Shown: positions 45,330-57,500, numbered from the stretch's first letter. The stretch is 64,000 nucleotides of DNA from Trifolium pratense (GCF_020283565.1 NC_060063.1:20464720-20528719); one strand, 5' to 3'. Made by a program: numbers and translations. Notes: a model not told the origin generated them from the sequence alone.

Positions 45330-46085
45330 GAGTCCAGATCAGTTCCATTTTCTTATGCTCCATTTTGCTCCAATTTTCCTACCGATGAGTGACATATGGC
45401 AATTAAAAGTTCCAATGGCTGAGATTAAAAGCTGAAATGTAGATTAACATTTTGTGTTTACTACGCTCCCCCTTCACTCTTTGCATAATCGCAGTGCCAA
45501 AGCTCCACCACCACCACTGTGTCTATATCCTTGATCTTCATCTTTCTCACACAATTACTATTTTAGATCTGAAATTTTGACCCAAATCTTTTGGATTTGC
45601 ATTTTTTTTCCAAATCGTTTTCTATCAATAATCTTGGTAAAGAGATCTGAATTTTTTCCCAAATATTTTGAATTTGCATTTTTAATTGCCACTGAAAATG
45701 AATATTGTATGTTTGTAATTAATTTTATGCTTTAATATTATAATTTCGATTTTAGGGATGACAAGCTTATGCAATTAAAGGTTGTAATTTTAACTGGGAA
45801 AACAAAAACCAGAAAAAGAAATGGTGGATCAACAAAATACAAAATAAAAGAACAAGAAGAAGATGAAATAGCATCTGTAACTTGATAAAAAGATGGGAGA
45901 AAGTGGAAAACAGCAAGCCTGTAATCGCCGTCGAAGAGAGAAAGGTCATTGAAGGAGAAGGAAAATGTTGTTGTTAATTTTTTAAGATTAAATCTGGACC
46001 ATTAAAAACATTCATTGACACATGGCAAACATCTATAAGAAACTGGAGCAAAGTGGAGCATAAGAAAATGGAGCTGATCTGGACT
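45330..46085. mobile_element. Mutator-like element, 756 bp
   Basis: 9-bp direct repeats CTAAATTCG lie at 45321-45329 and 46086-46094. Inverted ends start GAGTCCAGATCAG and extend about 75 bp with few mismatches (TCCATTTTCTTATGCTCCA block on both sides). The interior is non-repetitive and includes a C/A-rich stretch (45465-45545) that could be a captured gene leader. No transposase; the 61-codon frame inside is unconvincing. Confidence 0.8.
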
Positions 46086-47244
46086 CTAAATTCGGGAGGC
46101 AGTCGTGATATAAATTCTCGTGATACATAGCACTCCTCTTTATTTTATGCTTATGCAAGTTGTCCTTGTTAATTACTTCGAGAGGAAACATTTGCCATAG
46201 TATTTACCCCGCATTGACATTGCTTTTAATATTAATTTCCATAGTAAAAGAAAATATTGCATTTGAAAATATATTAATGTGATGAAATTCATAGTCCTAG
46301 CATTTATCGTATCATATCTTTATAAAAAGAGAATTTACATATCACCAAAAAAAAAAAGAGAATTTACATGTCATTTAACTCATTCACTAACAAAAAATTG
46401 TAAACTCATAAGTGTTTAAATGTTAACTTGAGAGTTTGACAATCTTGGTTGTTGATGATCGTTAAGAAGTCCTACATCAGATGTAAGTTGGTATGGAATA
46501 AATTTATAAGTAAGAGGCAATCATCGTCTTATAAGTCGGTTTTTGTAGGATTGAGGTAGGCCTAAATACCCAATTTTAAGATGGTATTAGAGTTTCTCTA
46601 AGATCCGTTGGACCACCCGCTATCAAGTCACCTACTATTTATATACACGCACCAAGCCAATAGTGTTGGGTCTAAGGGAGTGTGTTAAGAAGTCTCACAT
46701 CGGGGCAAAAGTTAATATGCATAAGCGGATGTTTATGCATGGTGCATAAGTCCAGAATTACTCGCGCGCCCCCCAGAAATTTCTCGCGCGCGCCCCCCAG
46801 CCCCCCAAAGGCTCGCTATCCCCACCCCCTTTCTGCTGATGCACACGTTTTGTTTTTATTTTTAGCCTACTAAGCCTGAAAGCTCAATTGCTACGCGCGC
46901 CCCCCAATTGCTACGCGCCCCCCCCCCCCCCAATTTTCTAGCCCCCCAATTTCTAGCGCACCCCCAGGTTTTTTTTTTTTTAGATTTCTAGGCTTTTTTT
47001 TTTGTCTCAGAATCGAATTTGAACGGCAATGAAGAACGTATGAATTAGACTCGAATTGGGTAGCTTGGTTTTTCTTTTTGTGATGTGTTTTTGCTGAATG
47101 GAGACAAAGTAGAGTGATTAATTTTTTTTTTTTTATAATTGTTGAGTGATTATTGGTTAGAGAATCTTGAGATGTTAATTTGGTTCAGTAATAGTAATAA
47201 TAATGAAGGAATATTATTTCAATAATACAATAAATTCAATATTA

Positions 47245-47590
47245 AAAACACAATATTGATTTCAATAAACACATAAAACCATTTTATAATACAAATGGTT
47301 TCACTTTTTAACTCTCTGAAACCATTTAACCAGCATAATGGTTTCCAGGATTTTTAAAACCATAAAAACACAATATTGATTTCAATAAACACATAAAACC
47401 ATTTTATAATACAAATGGTTTCACTTTTTAACTCTCTAAAACCATTTAATCAGCATAATGGTTTTCAGGATTTTTAAAACCATAAAAACACAATATTGAT
47501 TTCAATAAACACATAAAACCATTTTATAATACAAATGGTTTCACTTTTTAACTCTCTGAAACCATTTAACCAGCACAATGGTTTCCAGAA
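47245..47590. repeat. 120-bp tandem repeat, 2.9 copies, inside the MULE
   Basis: Copies begin at 47245, 47365 and 47485, an exact 120-bp period with only a few substitutions. Each unit contains the inverted pair ACCATTT...AAATGGT, so each could form a small hairpin. Confidence 0.92.
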
Positions 47591-47840
47591 TAATTGTAAC
47601 GAAAATTCACTATTCATCTTCTCTTACGCGAAATAGTGAAAACGTGATCACTGTTCATCCGCGATCACTGTTCATCTTCTTCACCTTCTCTCACGAACTC
47701 ACACCTTCTCTCACGAACTCCGATTCCAATTCATCTCAGAAATTGCAAAACTCCGATTCCGATTCCGATTCATCTCAGAAATTGCAATTCGTTCTCGTTT
47801 TCGTTCGATTCAAGAGAATCGATTTGTAAGATTCCGATTG
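47591..47840 (+). other. Leader-like CT-rich segment with short repeats, inside the MULE
   Basis: An 83-codon frame (47578-47829) is open but consists of short duplications: GATCACTGTTCATC twice, CTTCTCTCACGAACTC twice, and CATCTCAGAAATTGCAA twice. It looks like a captured 5' leader of a gene rather than a coding sequence. I assign no function. Confidence 0.4.
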
Positions 47841-48439
47841 GAAAACGAAGATAGCGAGAGCGAAGAAGATTGAAGAGCTTGCAGCGGTTACAACGATGAT
47901 GGTTTGGCATGATTTTAGTTTAAAACTAACTACTAAAATAATTAACCATACATAATACTCTGAAATTTATCCCTAATCAATAAAATAAAATAAAATTCAA
48001 TCAATCAAAATTAAAAGCGTGATAAAAAAAATCTGAGGGGTGCGCTAGAAATCTAAAAAAAAAAAAAAACTGGGGGGGTGCGCTAGAAATTGGGGGGCTA
48101 GAAAATGGGGGGCGCGTAGCAATTGGGGGGCGCGCGTAGCAATATGGGGGGGGCGCTAGAAATTGGGGGCTAGAAAATGGGGGGGCGCGTAGCAGTTGGG
48201 GGGCGCGCGTAGCAATATGGGGGGCGCGCATAGCAATTTTGCATGGTGCATAAGCTTGGGCTTATGCACCTTAACCGGACCCTCACATCGGATGTGAGTT
48301 GGCCCAGACAAGACTTTATAAGTAAGAGTCAACAAAAATTGTCCAGTCCCCTGTTTTTTAGCAGATCAAACACATCCATGAAAAGTAATTAAATCTATGA
48401 CTGGTTTTTTTAGCCCACAAAAAAAAAAAAAAACTACTT

Positions 48440-49225
48440 TCATAGTAATCCAAAACTCTCTCATTCAATGACCTTGAAAAATAGATTTATTCAATTGAAT
48501 CGCAATAAACTATATATCTTTAGATCTTATCCATGAAAAGTAATTAAATCAACTACTGGTTATTTTAACAAAAAAAAAACTACTTACATAGATCTAAAAC
48601 TCCCAGATTCAGTGACCTTGAGAAATAAAGTATAAATTACGATTATTTTTCTCATCGTTCTCTCACCTTCTTGTTTCAACCTATTTTATAGTAATCCAAA
48701 ATTGCTACATTCAGTGACCTTGAAAAATACAGTGTCAATTAAAATAGTATTTTCCCATCGTTCTCTCACCTTCTTGTTTCAATCTGTTTTGTAGTAATCC
48801 AAAACTCTCATATTCAGTGAGCTTGAAAAATACAGTGTGAATTAATTATTATTACTTTTCTCATCATTCTCTCACCTATTATCATTTTTCCCATCATTTT
48901 CTCACCTTCTTGTCAATCTGTTTGATAGTAATCCAAAAATTCTCACATTCAGTGACCTTGAAAAATAGATTTATTCATCTGAATCTCAACAAACTATATA
49001 TCTTTAGATCTTATCTATGAAAAGTAATTAAATCAACTATTGATTTTTTAGCAAAATAAAAAATAAAAAATTCATAGTAATCCAAAACTACCACATTCAG
49101 TGACCTTGAAAAATACAGTGTAAATTATTACTTTTCTTATCATTCTCCCACCTTCTTGTTTCAATCTGTTTCATAGTAATCCAAAACTCTCACATTCAGT
49201 GGCCTTGAAAAATAGATTTATTCAA
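48440..49225. repeat. Degenerate tandem array, seven copies, about 100-145 bp unit
   Basis: The motif ATTCAGTGACCTTGAAAAATA occurs with small changes at about 48460, 48605, 48709, 48812, 48950, 49097 and 49195. Between copies are TCTCACCTTCTTGTTTCAATC and ATAGTAATCCAAAACT blocks, some missing in individual units. Unit length varies because of deletions. Not coding. Confidence 0.85.
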
Positions 49226-49439
49226 CTGAATCTCAACAATCAATATAAAGAATTATAAAACATCATAATTAATTGTTAGTTTTTTTTTTAAGGAATTAAT
49301 TGTTAGTTGTTATTGTGTGAAAAACATTCTTACCTTTGAGAGAAAAAACATTCTTACCTGGCTCAATAGGTGTTGATGACCTATTATTCTCACAATTAAT
49401 CATCCAAATAATATACATTAACTTTTTTATTCTATTGTA

Positions 49440-49689
49440 CTCCTCCCTCCATCCCATATTATAAGCCAAAAAAAAAATTTCACATTTAATATTAAGAAAA
49501 GTAAAATGAATTTTTATTGGTTATTGATTATGGGAAAAAGAAGAAAGAGTAAATTAAATGCGGTTTGTATTAAATTTTATGAGAATAAGTAAAAGTAAAT
49601 ATTGAAAATGATAAAAGTAAGTTACTTTTGCTTATAATTTGGGATAAAAAAAAATAATTTTTTTTGCTTATATTATGGGACGGATGGAG
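49440..49689. mobile_element. Stowaway-like MITE, about 250 bp
   Basis: TA at 49438-49439 and 49690-49691. Ends CTCCTCCCTCCATCCCATAT and, inverted, CTCCATCCGTCCCATAATAT are the classic Stowaway-type terminus. It lies about 60 bp upstream of the TATA box of the next gene and could influence it. Confidence 0.85.
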
Positions 49690-49752
49690 TATATACTATC
49701 TAACCAACCTCTTTTTATTCATTTTTTTTTATATATCAAGTTCGATGATCAA

Positions 49753-49760
49753 TATAAATA
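49753..49760 (+). promoter_or_regulatory. TATA box of the small secreted-protein gene
   Basis: TATAAATA, followed by G, lies 59 bases before the ATG at 49812, a normal distance for a plant promoter with a short leader. Confidence 0.7.
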
Positions 49761-49811
49761 GTTGCCGATTGAATTCATATTTCACAACAATATACTTTTA
49801 GTTGATCAAGC

Positions 49812-50520
49812 ATGAAAACCAAGGCGTTTATCTTCATATTCTTTCTCTGTTCACTAATTTTTATCTCTATCGTAACAATTGAGCCATCCAAAGATGAAAT
49901 ACAACGTAAATATATAAATTATTCAAAGCACAATTGTTTTTCTTCTTTAATTATTATGGGCCTGTTTATTTAAGTTTAAGAAAATTATTTTTTCTGAAAA
50001 AAATATAAAGTTTTTTTTGTAGAGATTTTGAAGAAAATTTAGAGCTATTTTTCGTTTGTTTACAATCGTAAAATCTATTTTTTAGAAAATGATTTAAAAA
50101 GAAATAAATTTTGAAGAAAACTATTGAAAATAGTTTTTCATTTTAAAGGAAAAAAAATGATTTTTTTATCAAAAATCTGAAACAAACGGGACTTATATTT
50201 AATAAAAAAATATTTATTGATTTGTAGTTGGTGCAATAGAAGAATTCAAAACAAAAGCTGGGATTGATCATAGATGGAGACCATGGGGTGGAGGTTGGGT
50301 AAAACGGGGAAACGGAAAGGGTGGTGCAGGAGCAAGAAAAGGCGGACAAGGCTCGGATAGATCAAGCTCAGGAGGAAATGCTGGTGAAGGAGGTGCACAA
50401 AGTGGAGTGATGAACAAAACGAAGGCGGAGAAGAGAAAGAAACTGGAATTGATGGAGGAGGATGTGAAAAGTGAAGATCAAACACCATTGTTGAATCTAA
50501 ACATAAGATCTGAAGCTTAA
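49812..50520 (+). CDS. Small secreted glycine-rich basic protein, two exons
   Basis: Exon 1 is 49812-49905 and exon 2 is 50228-50520, joined across a 322-bp AT-rich intron (AAC/GTAAAT donor, TTTGTAG acceptor) without loss of frame, giving 128 residues. Exon 1 encodes a textbook signal peptide: MKTK, a hydrophobic core to about residue 22, then EPSKDE. Exon 2 starts with an acidic/neutral stretch, then a Trp/Gly/Arg/Lys-rich region (RWRPWGGGWVKRGNGKGG, about 50-67), further GG repeats to about 92, and a Lys/Glu-rich tail. A small first exon holding the signal peptide, with the mature part in exon 2, is typical of plant secreted peptide families. It recalls nodule-specific glycine-rich proteins of Medicago, but that match is from memory. 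There are no cysteines in the mature part, so it is not an NCR or defensin. Confidence 0.7.
49906..50227 (+). other. Intron of the small secreted-protein gene
   Basis: GT...AG, 322 bp, AT-rich with long T and A runs; no frame is open through it. Confidence 0.7.
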
Positions 50521-50554
50521 ACATTGAATGAAAAGATGAATTTGGCTTAGGCAT

Positions 50555-50819
50555 TGAACAAGCCATAAGCAAGAGAAGAAGAAATCTTTTATTTCACAAA
50601 ACTCAATTAGTTACAATGAAGTGGTTGTGCTATATATACAATGATGAAGCATAATCATCATCTAACAAACTAGTAGCTACTCTAATCCTATCCATTGGAT
50701 CAAAACAGAAATCAAACTAACTCAAAACAGAAAAAACTGTTTGTGTAAAAACAGTTATAACAAGTCAATGACTTGTGATCTAAGCAACTACTTATTTGAC
50801 TTTTTCTTCTACTTTAACA
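50555..50819 (-). mobile_element. Possible solo LTR of a Ty1/copia element, minus strand
   Basis: On the minus strand it starts TGTTAAAGTAGAAG, contains a TATA box (TATATATAG near 50630) and a poly(A) signal-like AATAAAAG, and ends CTTGTTCA: TG...CA with LTR-like internal order. The flanking five bases (GGCAT, GAGGA) do not match. It lies 34 bp behind the stop of the secreted-protein gene and may serve as its 3' end. Confidence 0.4.
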
Positions 50820-51022
50820 GAGGAAGACTAGAAAATAATAAAAAAGATTTGGGGGATTTAAGCAAATTGGGAGACCGACATGAAAAGTAGACGTAAGAAA
50901 GCATGTGTTGTATCCTAGGATGTTTGTAAAATAAAATCAATGACTCTATCTACTCCATGTCTAGTCTCTATAATAGGATGAACAGTTTTCTGTAAATTAA
51001 TATGCCTTTTACTAATATCCTT
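50820..51022. other. Short non-coding spacer
   Basis: Nothing recognised. Confidence 0.4.
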
Positions 51023-51027
51023 AAATT

Positions 51028-52851
51028 TGATAGATAATAAAATATTGGACTTATGTTATTGGGCCCATTAAGTTTATAATCCACTAGGTTTTGCTATATA
51101 ATAATCTCTTGTAACTCTATTTTAGTAAGTAATGCAATTTTAATGTTATGTAACCCTAATTGCCTCCTTTGTTATTCTTCTAGTTTGTTCTTTGAATCTA
51201 ATATGGTATTAGAGCTTGTTTCGATCCACCTTGAAAATTCTGTCGTTTCCGCTATGAGTTCCCAATAGTTTGGGAATATATTTGTTTTGTTTTTTTATAG
51301 TTGGTTCTATTTGATCTTGTGGGTTCGGTTGTAGCTATTTCTTTGTTCCTCTCTCGGCTGTGTGCGGCTTCTTTCAAGTCCTTCTGTGCTTCTTGGTAAT
51401 TTGGTGGGTCTGTTAATTTGTTATTTTTTTATTGTTTTAATTGTTGGTAGTGTTTTGAGTTGGATAGTGTCTTAGTGGCATTGTGATTTTCTTGCTCGTA
51501 TATTTAACAACCCACTTATAGCTATTTGTTTGTTAGTTTTGATTCCTTAGATCCATGGATTGGTGTGATGATTTCGGCAATTTTGTTTTGAATTTGGAGG
51601 AATTCAGTTATGTATAGTTCAGTATGTCATGGTTTGATTTCGTTTGGTTTGATTGGTACAATTCAATTTGGTTTGGTTCCGGTTCATTTGACTTGGTTTT
51701 GTTTGTTTGGTTTGTTGAGTCAATGCTCACAATTTGTTTGTGAAATACCATAGTGTCTCGTTTGGTCTGCGGTTTGGTTTTGTTTGGTGAGTCGAGTGCT
51801 CACAATTTGCTTTCTTCTGATTGATTGTCTTTCTATTGGTCTCTTTCTGATTGATTGTCTCTTCTATCTATTGTTTCTTCTGATCGATTGCACCTCTCCC
51901 TCTATTTGTTATGATGGATTGCATTGCATTTATCCCCTATTTGGTTTCTTCTATTTGATTGTCTTTGTCTGATTGCTTCTCTATGTTGATTTTCTTATGT
52001 CTGATTGCATCTCCCTCCATATTGATTCTTATTCTGTGTGAATGCTTCTCTTTTTCTCTCTATTGGTTCTTTTGATTGGTTCCTCTCTATTTGGTTTGAT
52101 TATTCTCTCTCTCTCTCTAATGTTTTGTTTTCTTTTCTTATGTCTGATTGATTCTCTCTCTGTCTCTGATGATTTCTCTTCTGTTGGATTGCTTCTCTCT
52201 ATCTGTTCTTCTATTTTGGTTGCTTCTTTTCCTATTTACTGATTCTTCTGTTTGGTGGTTTGGTTCTTCTTTATGTTGGTTTGGATTAATTTGTACTTCG
52301 TATGATTTGGCTCAGTTTGAATTTGAACAATTTGGTTTGGCAAAATTTGGATTTGTTGGATTGGTTTGGATTTGGTTAGCTTGAATTGTATTGGATGATG
52401 AATTGGTTTGATTTGGTTTGTCTCTCATGATCTGTTTGAATGCTTCTATCTGATGGTTTCTCTCTTTGGATGCTACTTCTCTCTCGGATGATTACTCACT
52501 TTGGTTGCTTCTCTCAATTGGTTAGTTATTAGTTGAGTTGGTTTATTTTCTGGGTTAATTTGTAACAAGCTTAAAGCTTAGTAAGTTTTAGCTTGAGGGG
52601 TAGTGTTATAAGTTTATTTTATTTGTTAGATGTTTTTAGTATTTTGTTTGACAAACTCCCAATGCTTCTTGTTGATACGCATCATGAGTTTGAGGGTGGG
52701 TCTTAGATAATAAAATATTGGGCTTATGCTATTGGGCCCATTATATAATAATCTCTTATAACTCTATTTTATTAAGTAATGCAATTTTAATGTTATGTAA
52801 CAATAATTGCCTCCTTTGTTATTCTTCTAGTTTGTATCTTTGAATCTAACA
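51028..52851 (+). mobile_element. Element G1: short non-coding LTR element, 1824 bp
   Basis: Flanked by AAATT (51023-51027 and 52852-52856). LTRs at 51028-51203 (176 bp) and 52702-52851 (150 bp) start TGTTAGATAAT-like and end TCTAACA-like; the second lacks about 26 bp. The primer site TGGTATTAGAGC is at 51204-51215, and a purine tract GAGGGTGGG precedes the second LTR. The interior is low complexity (TTTGGTTTGG and TCTCTCTGATTGATT series) and encodes nothing. Confidence 0.85.
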
Positions 52852-54276
52852 AAATTGTACCAATCAAACATATGGTTTTTGTTAAATTCAAACAAACAAA
52901 GTAGAGAATGAACAAAATCTAGTGGACTATAAACCTAATGAGCCCAATAGCATAAACCTAATATTTTATTATCTAACACCCACCCTCAAACTCATGATGA
53001 GTCAACAAGAAACATTGTGAGTTTGTCAAACAAAATACTAAAAACATCTAACAAATAAAATAAACTTATAACACTGCTCCTCAAGCTAAAGCTTACTAAA
53101 CTTTAAGCTTGTTACAAATTAACCCAGAAAATAAATCAACCCAACTAATAACTAACCAATTAAGAGAAACAACCAAAGTGAGTAATCATCCGAGAGAGAA
53201 GTAGCATCCAGAGAAACCATCAGATAAATAGATCATCAGAGATAGACAAACCAAATCAAACCAATTCATCATCCAATACAATCCAAGCTAACCAAATCTA
53301 AATCAATCCAACAAATCTAAACTTTACCAAATCAAATTGTTCCAATCCAAACTGAACCAAATCATACAAAGTACAAACTAATCCAAACCAATATAAAGAA
53401 GAACCAAACCACCAAACAGAAGAATAAGTAAATAGAAAGAGAAGCAACCAAAATAGAAGAACAAATAGAGAGGAGCAATCCAACAGAAGATAAATCATCA
53501 GAGAGAGAAGCAATCAAACATAAGAAAACATCAGAGAGAAGCAATCAAACAGGAGAATTGACAGAGAGAAGTGCAATGCAATCAATTAGAATAAACAATA
53601 GAGAGAGACAATAAAAAATAAGAACCAAATAGATAGAGAACCAAATAAACAGAAGAAGCCAATGAAGGAGAATACCAATCAAACTAAGAAGAATAAAAAG
53701 GGGGGAAAATCAATCAATCAGAAAGAGACAAATAGAAAGACAATCAATCCGAAGAAACCAAATTGTGACCATTCGCTCACCAAACAATCAAATTGTGAAC
53801 ACTCGACTCACCAAACCAAACAAACAAAACCAAGCCAATCAAACTGAAACCAAACCAAATGGAACTGAACCAAACAAAACTAAATGAAACCAAACCAACA
53901 ATTTTATTTTTTTTACTAACTCAAAACACCCACACGGTGTCATTTTACTTTTAACAAACAAACAAAACCAAACCAATCAAACAGAACCAAATCCACAAAA
54001 CTAACTAAATACCAAAGTACACAGGAAGAGCAATGCACTCAGAAGTCAAATGCCTTATCATGAATTGCAACGCATCAAGCAAACCAATAAAAATATATTA
54101 CCTTAAAAGTTCAATCGCAAAGCCACCCACCAAAACTAAATCAAATTCACCGTCAGAAAACATCATTAGCAACCGAACAACAATCGATTTCCTCATGTAC
54201 CTATATCAACGATTCAGCCTAACAATTTTTTTTTTCTTCATAGAACCGAACTTCAAAAGCTAAATCAAACACATGT

Positions 54277-54473
54277 TATCAAGCATAATTAGTATTTAAT
54301 TATTATCATTATTATTTTAGGATTTGTATAAAGTCTATAGAGTCAATCACCTTAATTGTTGGAGATATTTGTTCCTTAATTTACTCCAATTAGGTTACTA
54401 TACTTGTGTATATATACACCTCTTGTAAACTCTCAAAAGTAATGCAATATACAACTTTATTCATTCCCTTATA
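54277..54473 (+). repeat. Element H 5' LTR, 197 bp
   Basis: TA...TA ends. GTATATATACACC near 54411 is the TATA candidate. The primer site TGGTATCAG starts immediately at 54474, with only nine bases matching tRNA-iMet. Confidence 0.93.
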
Positions 54474-54559
54474 TGGTATCAGTTGGTAACGTTCCAGCCC
54501 TACCCTGTTAAACCAGAAAACGCCGTTTTTTCTCCGTTTGCCGTAACACTTTGCCTCCC

Positions 54560-57500
54560 ATGGCTTCCGATGGCTCTCGCTCCATAGCTAACCCCTATGA
54601 ACCCTCCAAACCCTTTGCGTGTATCACCCTCAGCGGTGTCACCAAGCTTCTCCCTACCAATTACCTCAATTGGAAACTCCAGGTAGAAGCCTTCCTTGAT
54701 GGTTTTGATCTACTCAAATACACTGATGGATCGTTCCCTGCGCCGACAGCAACGATCACCACCACCGCAACGCCTCCGGTAACATCATCAAACCCTGCCT
54801 TTCAAACATGGCGTCGCCAGGATCGCCTCATCTATGGTGCCATCCTCACCACTCTTTCCGACGAGGTGGCCTCCTTGGTGTCCCAGACGAAGACCTCGCA
54901 CGACCTCTGGGAGCTTCTCAAGAACACCTATGCCAAAGCCTCCCGCAGTCACCTTAAACAACTCAAGGAACGTCTTCGGATGGCCTCGAAAGGTACTCAA
55001 TCCATCACGACCTACATGCACTCTCTGAAGCAAACTGCTGATCTCCTCGCCTCTCTCGGATCTGCTGTCTCCGTCGAGGACATGACCGACCATGTCTTGC
55101 GCGGCCTTGATGACGGTTACCGAGCAGTCATTGATGGGGTCAACGCAAGGGACACTCCAATCACCTTTGATGATCTCCTCGAAAAGCTCCTCATCCAGGA
55201 ACTCTCTCTTGCTGCTGCTCAACGCCAATCACCTGCTCCTGTTACTGCGCTGCACGCTCAGGCAAGGTCGACCAACAACAAGCCTCGACCAAGTCAGGCA
55301 CCTGCACCGACCAACCAACGCCCAGGTGATCGCAAACCATTCCTTGGTCGATGTCAATGGTGCAACACCAAGGGACACGTCCTCGCTGACTGCCAACTCT
55401 TTCGGACCCAACACCCCAGCGTCCCCGCACCTCCTCGTTCTTCTCCGAGCACCACTGGCCAGGCCCAGGCCCACACCGCTACTGCTGGCACATCCTCGCC
55501 TGGTTTTCTGCTCGACAGTGGAGCAACACATCATGTGACCAACGACCTTACAAATCTGGCACTTCACCATCCATACACTGGCCCCGACTCCCTCTTCATG
55601 GGGAATGGTTCAGGTTTAAACATCTCTCACTCTGGCACACTTTTAATTAATGATTTATCCTTGTCTAAGGCTCTTTATGTTCCCTCCATGAAACAACAAA
55701 TCATTTCTGTTTCTCAACTCACCAAACAAACTAACTCTGCCGTTGTTTTCTTACCAAACTCTTTTTATGTCATGGACTTGCAGACACGCCAAACAACCCA
55801 TAAAGGCTCATGTGTGAATGGACTTTATCTGTTGCCCACGACCTCACCTTCCGCCCACACCGTCCAAGTGGAATCCTCTGCTTCATGGCATCACAAGCTT
55901 GGACACCCTTCAACTTCCATCTTTAAATTTATTCAACATCATTTTTCTTTAGGTTCAAATAAATTTCCGCAATCAGATTGTAATTCATGCCAAATTAATA
56001 AAAGTCATAAACTTCCTTTTCATGAATCTACTCTTACATCTACTTATCCATTAGAAATAATTTTTTCTGATGTATGGACTTCCCCTGTTTTATCTATTGA
56101 TGGTCTTCGTTACTATTGTTTGTTTGTTGATCATTATACTCGCTATATATGGCTATATCCCATGAAACTAAAATCTGATGTGCAATCTATTTTTCCCAAA
56201 TTTAAAACACTAGTTGAAAACTTCTACCAACACAAAATAAAAGTCCTATACACTGACAATGGTGGCGAATACATTGGTCTTCGTTCCTTTCTAAGTACTC
56301 ATGGCATAAGTCACCACACCACTCCCCCTCATACACCCGAACACAATGGCATCTCTGAACGGCGGAATCGGCACATTGCCGAAACCGGTCTCTCCCTCCT
56401 TCACCACGCTGGCCTTCCCCTCACCTACTGGCCTCACGCCATGACCACTGCAGCCTACCTCATTAACCGTCTCCCTACCCCAATCCTCGGGCACCAATCA
56501 CCTTACTCTAAACTCATCCGCATTAGTCCGGATTATCATAAATTAAAATGTTTTGGATGTTTGTGTTTTCCCTGGATTAAACCTTATGCTAACCATAAAC
56601 TTGCTCCAAAGTCTACTATGTGTGTTTTTGTAGGTTACTCAGCTGATCAACATGCATATCTATGCCTCGATCCTTCAACTGGACGGATTTACACCTCTCG
56701 CCATGTCAAGTTCGTCGAAACTGAATTCCCCTTCCGTTCACTGGTGGCCCAACCGATCACGTCCACGACCTCACAGACTGGCCCACTCCAACTGCCCGTC
56801 TTGCCGACCATCGCTCCACCTACTGCGAGCACCAATCCCACATCCCCGGATACCTCACTTGTTGAGCCTCCCTCCCCGTCTGGCATTTCCTCCCCGACCA
56901 CATCCCAATCCTCGTCCTCAAATACAACGAGCAATGAAACGACCAGTAATGACCTCCCTTCCTCCTTACAGCCAACATTGCTCCCACAACCACAAACGAC
57001 CTCTCCCCTCACAACGACCACTGAACTCCATGGCGGTGGGATCATCACCAGGTCCAAAAACAACATCGTCAAACCCATCCACAAACTCAACCTCCATGTC
57101 CGTCCCTCATCCCCGATGGAACCTAGTACTATTACCCAAGCCCTTCGTGATCCGGACTGGCGTTCCGCCATGTTGGCTGAATTTGATGCCCTACATCGCA
57201 ACAACACCTGGGAACTCGTTGGTCGTTCCTCTGCTCAAAATTTGGTTGGTTGTAAGTGGGTCTTTCGCATCAAGAGAAATCCAGATGGGTCCATTGACAG
57301 GTACAAGGCTCGATTGGTCGCTAAGGGTTTCCATCAACGCCCTGGTTGTGACTACACAGAAACATTTAGCCCCGTCGTCAAACCAGTGACAATTCGGATC
57401 ATCCTCGCCTTGGCAGTTCGACAAGGATGGTCCGTCCGCCAGCTTGATGTTAACAATGCCTTTCTTCAAGGGACGCTCAACGAGGAGGTCTACATGGCTC

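Larger units (their letters stand above)
46703..48281. mobile_element. Mutator-like element with G-run arms, 1579 bp
   Basis: 9-bp direct repeats CTCACATCG flank it (46694-46702 and 48282-48290). Terminal inverted repeats read GGGCAAAAGTTAATATGCAT and, from the right, GGTCCGGTTAAGGTGCATAA. Behind them, both ends carry arms of runs of 5-14 C (left, 46765-46970) or G (right, 48035-48230) separated by GCGCGCGTAGCAAT or GCTAGAAAT units. Inside are a 120-bp tandem repeat and a 5'-leader-like stretch. No transposase is encoded. Confidence 0.82.
46460..48380 (+). mobile_element. Possible TRIM element, second repeat split by a MULE
   Basis: GTTAAGAAGTC..CACATC.GATGT.AGTTGG and TATAAGTAAGAG occur at about 46461-46540 and again at 46683-46702 continued at 48291-48330. 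Between them lie a primer-site-like TGGTATTAGAGT (46582-46593) and a purine tract CTAAGGGAGTG just before the second repeat. This is the layout of a terminal-repeat retrotransposon in miniature with about 110-bp repeats. The outer ends are degraded and I found no flanking duplication. Confidence 0.5.

Noticed and set aside
48440..49225. CRISPR-like regular repeats
   Set aside because: Repeat spacing is variable, the intervening blocks are themselves repeated, and the setting is a plant genome.
50550..50824. Target duplication for the LTR-like segment 50555-50819
   Set aside because: GGCAT and GAGGA do not match and no shift of the borders gives a better pair, so the segment is listed with low confidence only.
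54551..54559. Upstream TTG start for the H polyprotein
   Set aside because: The ATG at 54560 is the first methionine and fits gag; the TTG only extends the open frame.
56689..57207. 172-codon and 245-codon frames overlapping H pol (minus 56689-57207, plus 56652-57389)
   Set aside because: Shadow frames in the GC-rich Ser/Thr/Pro linker of the polyprotein.
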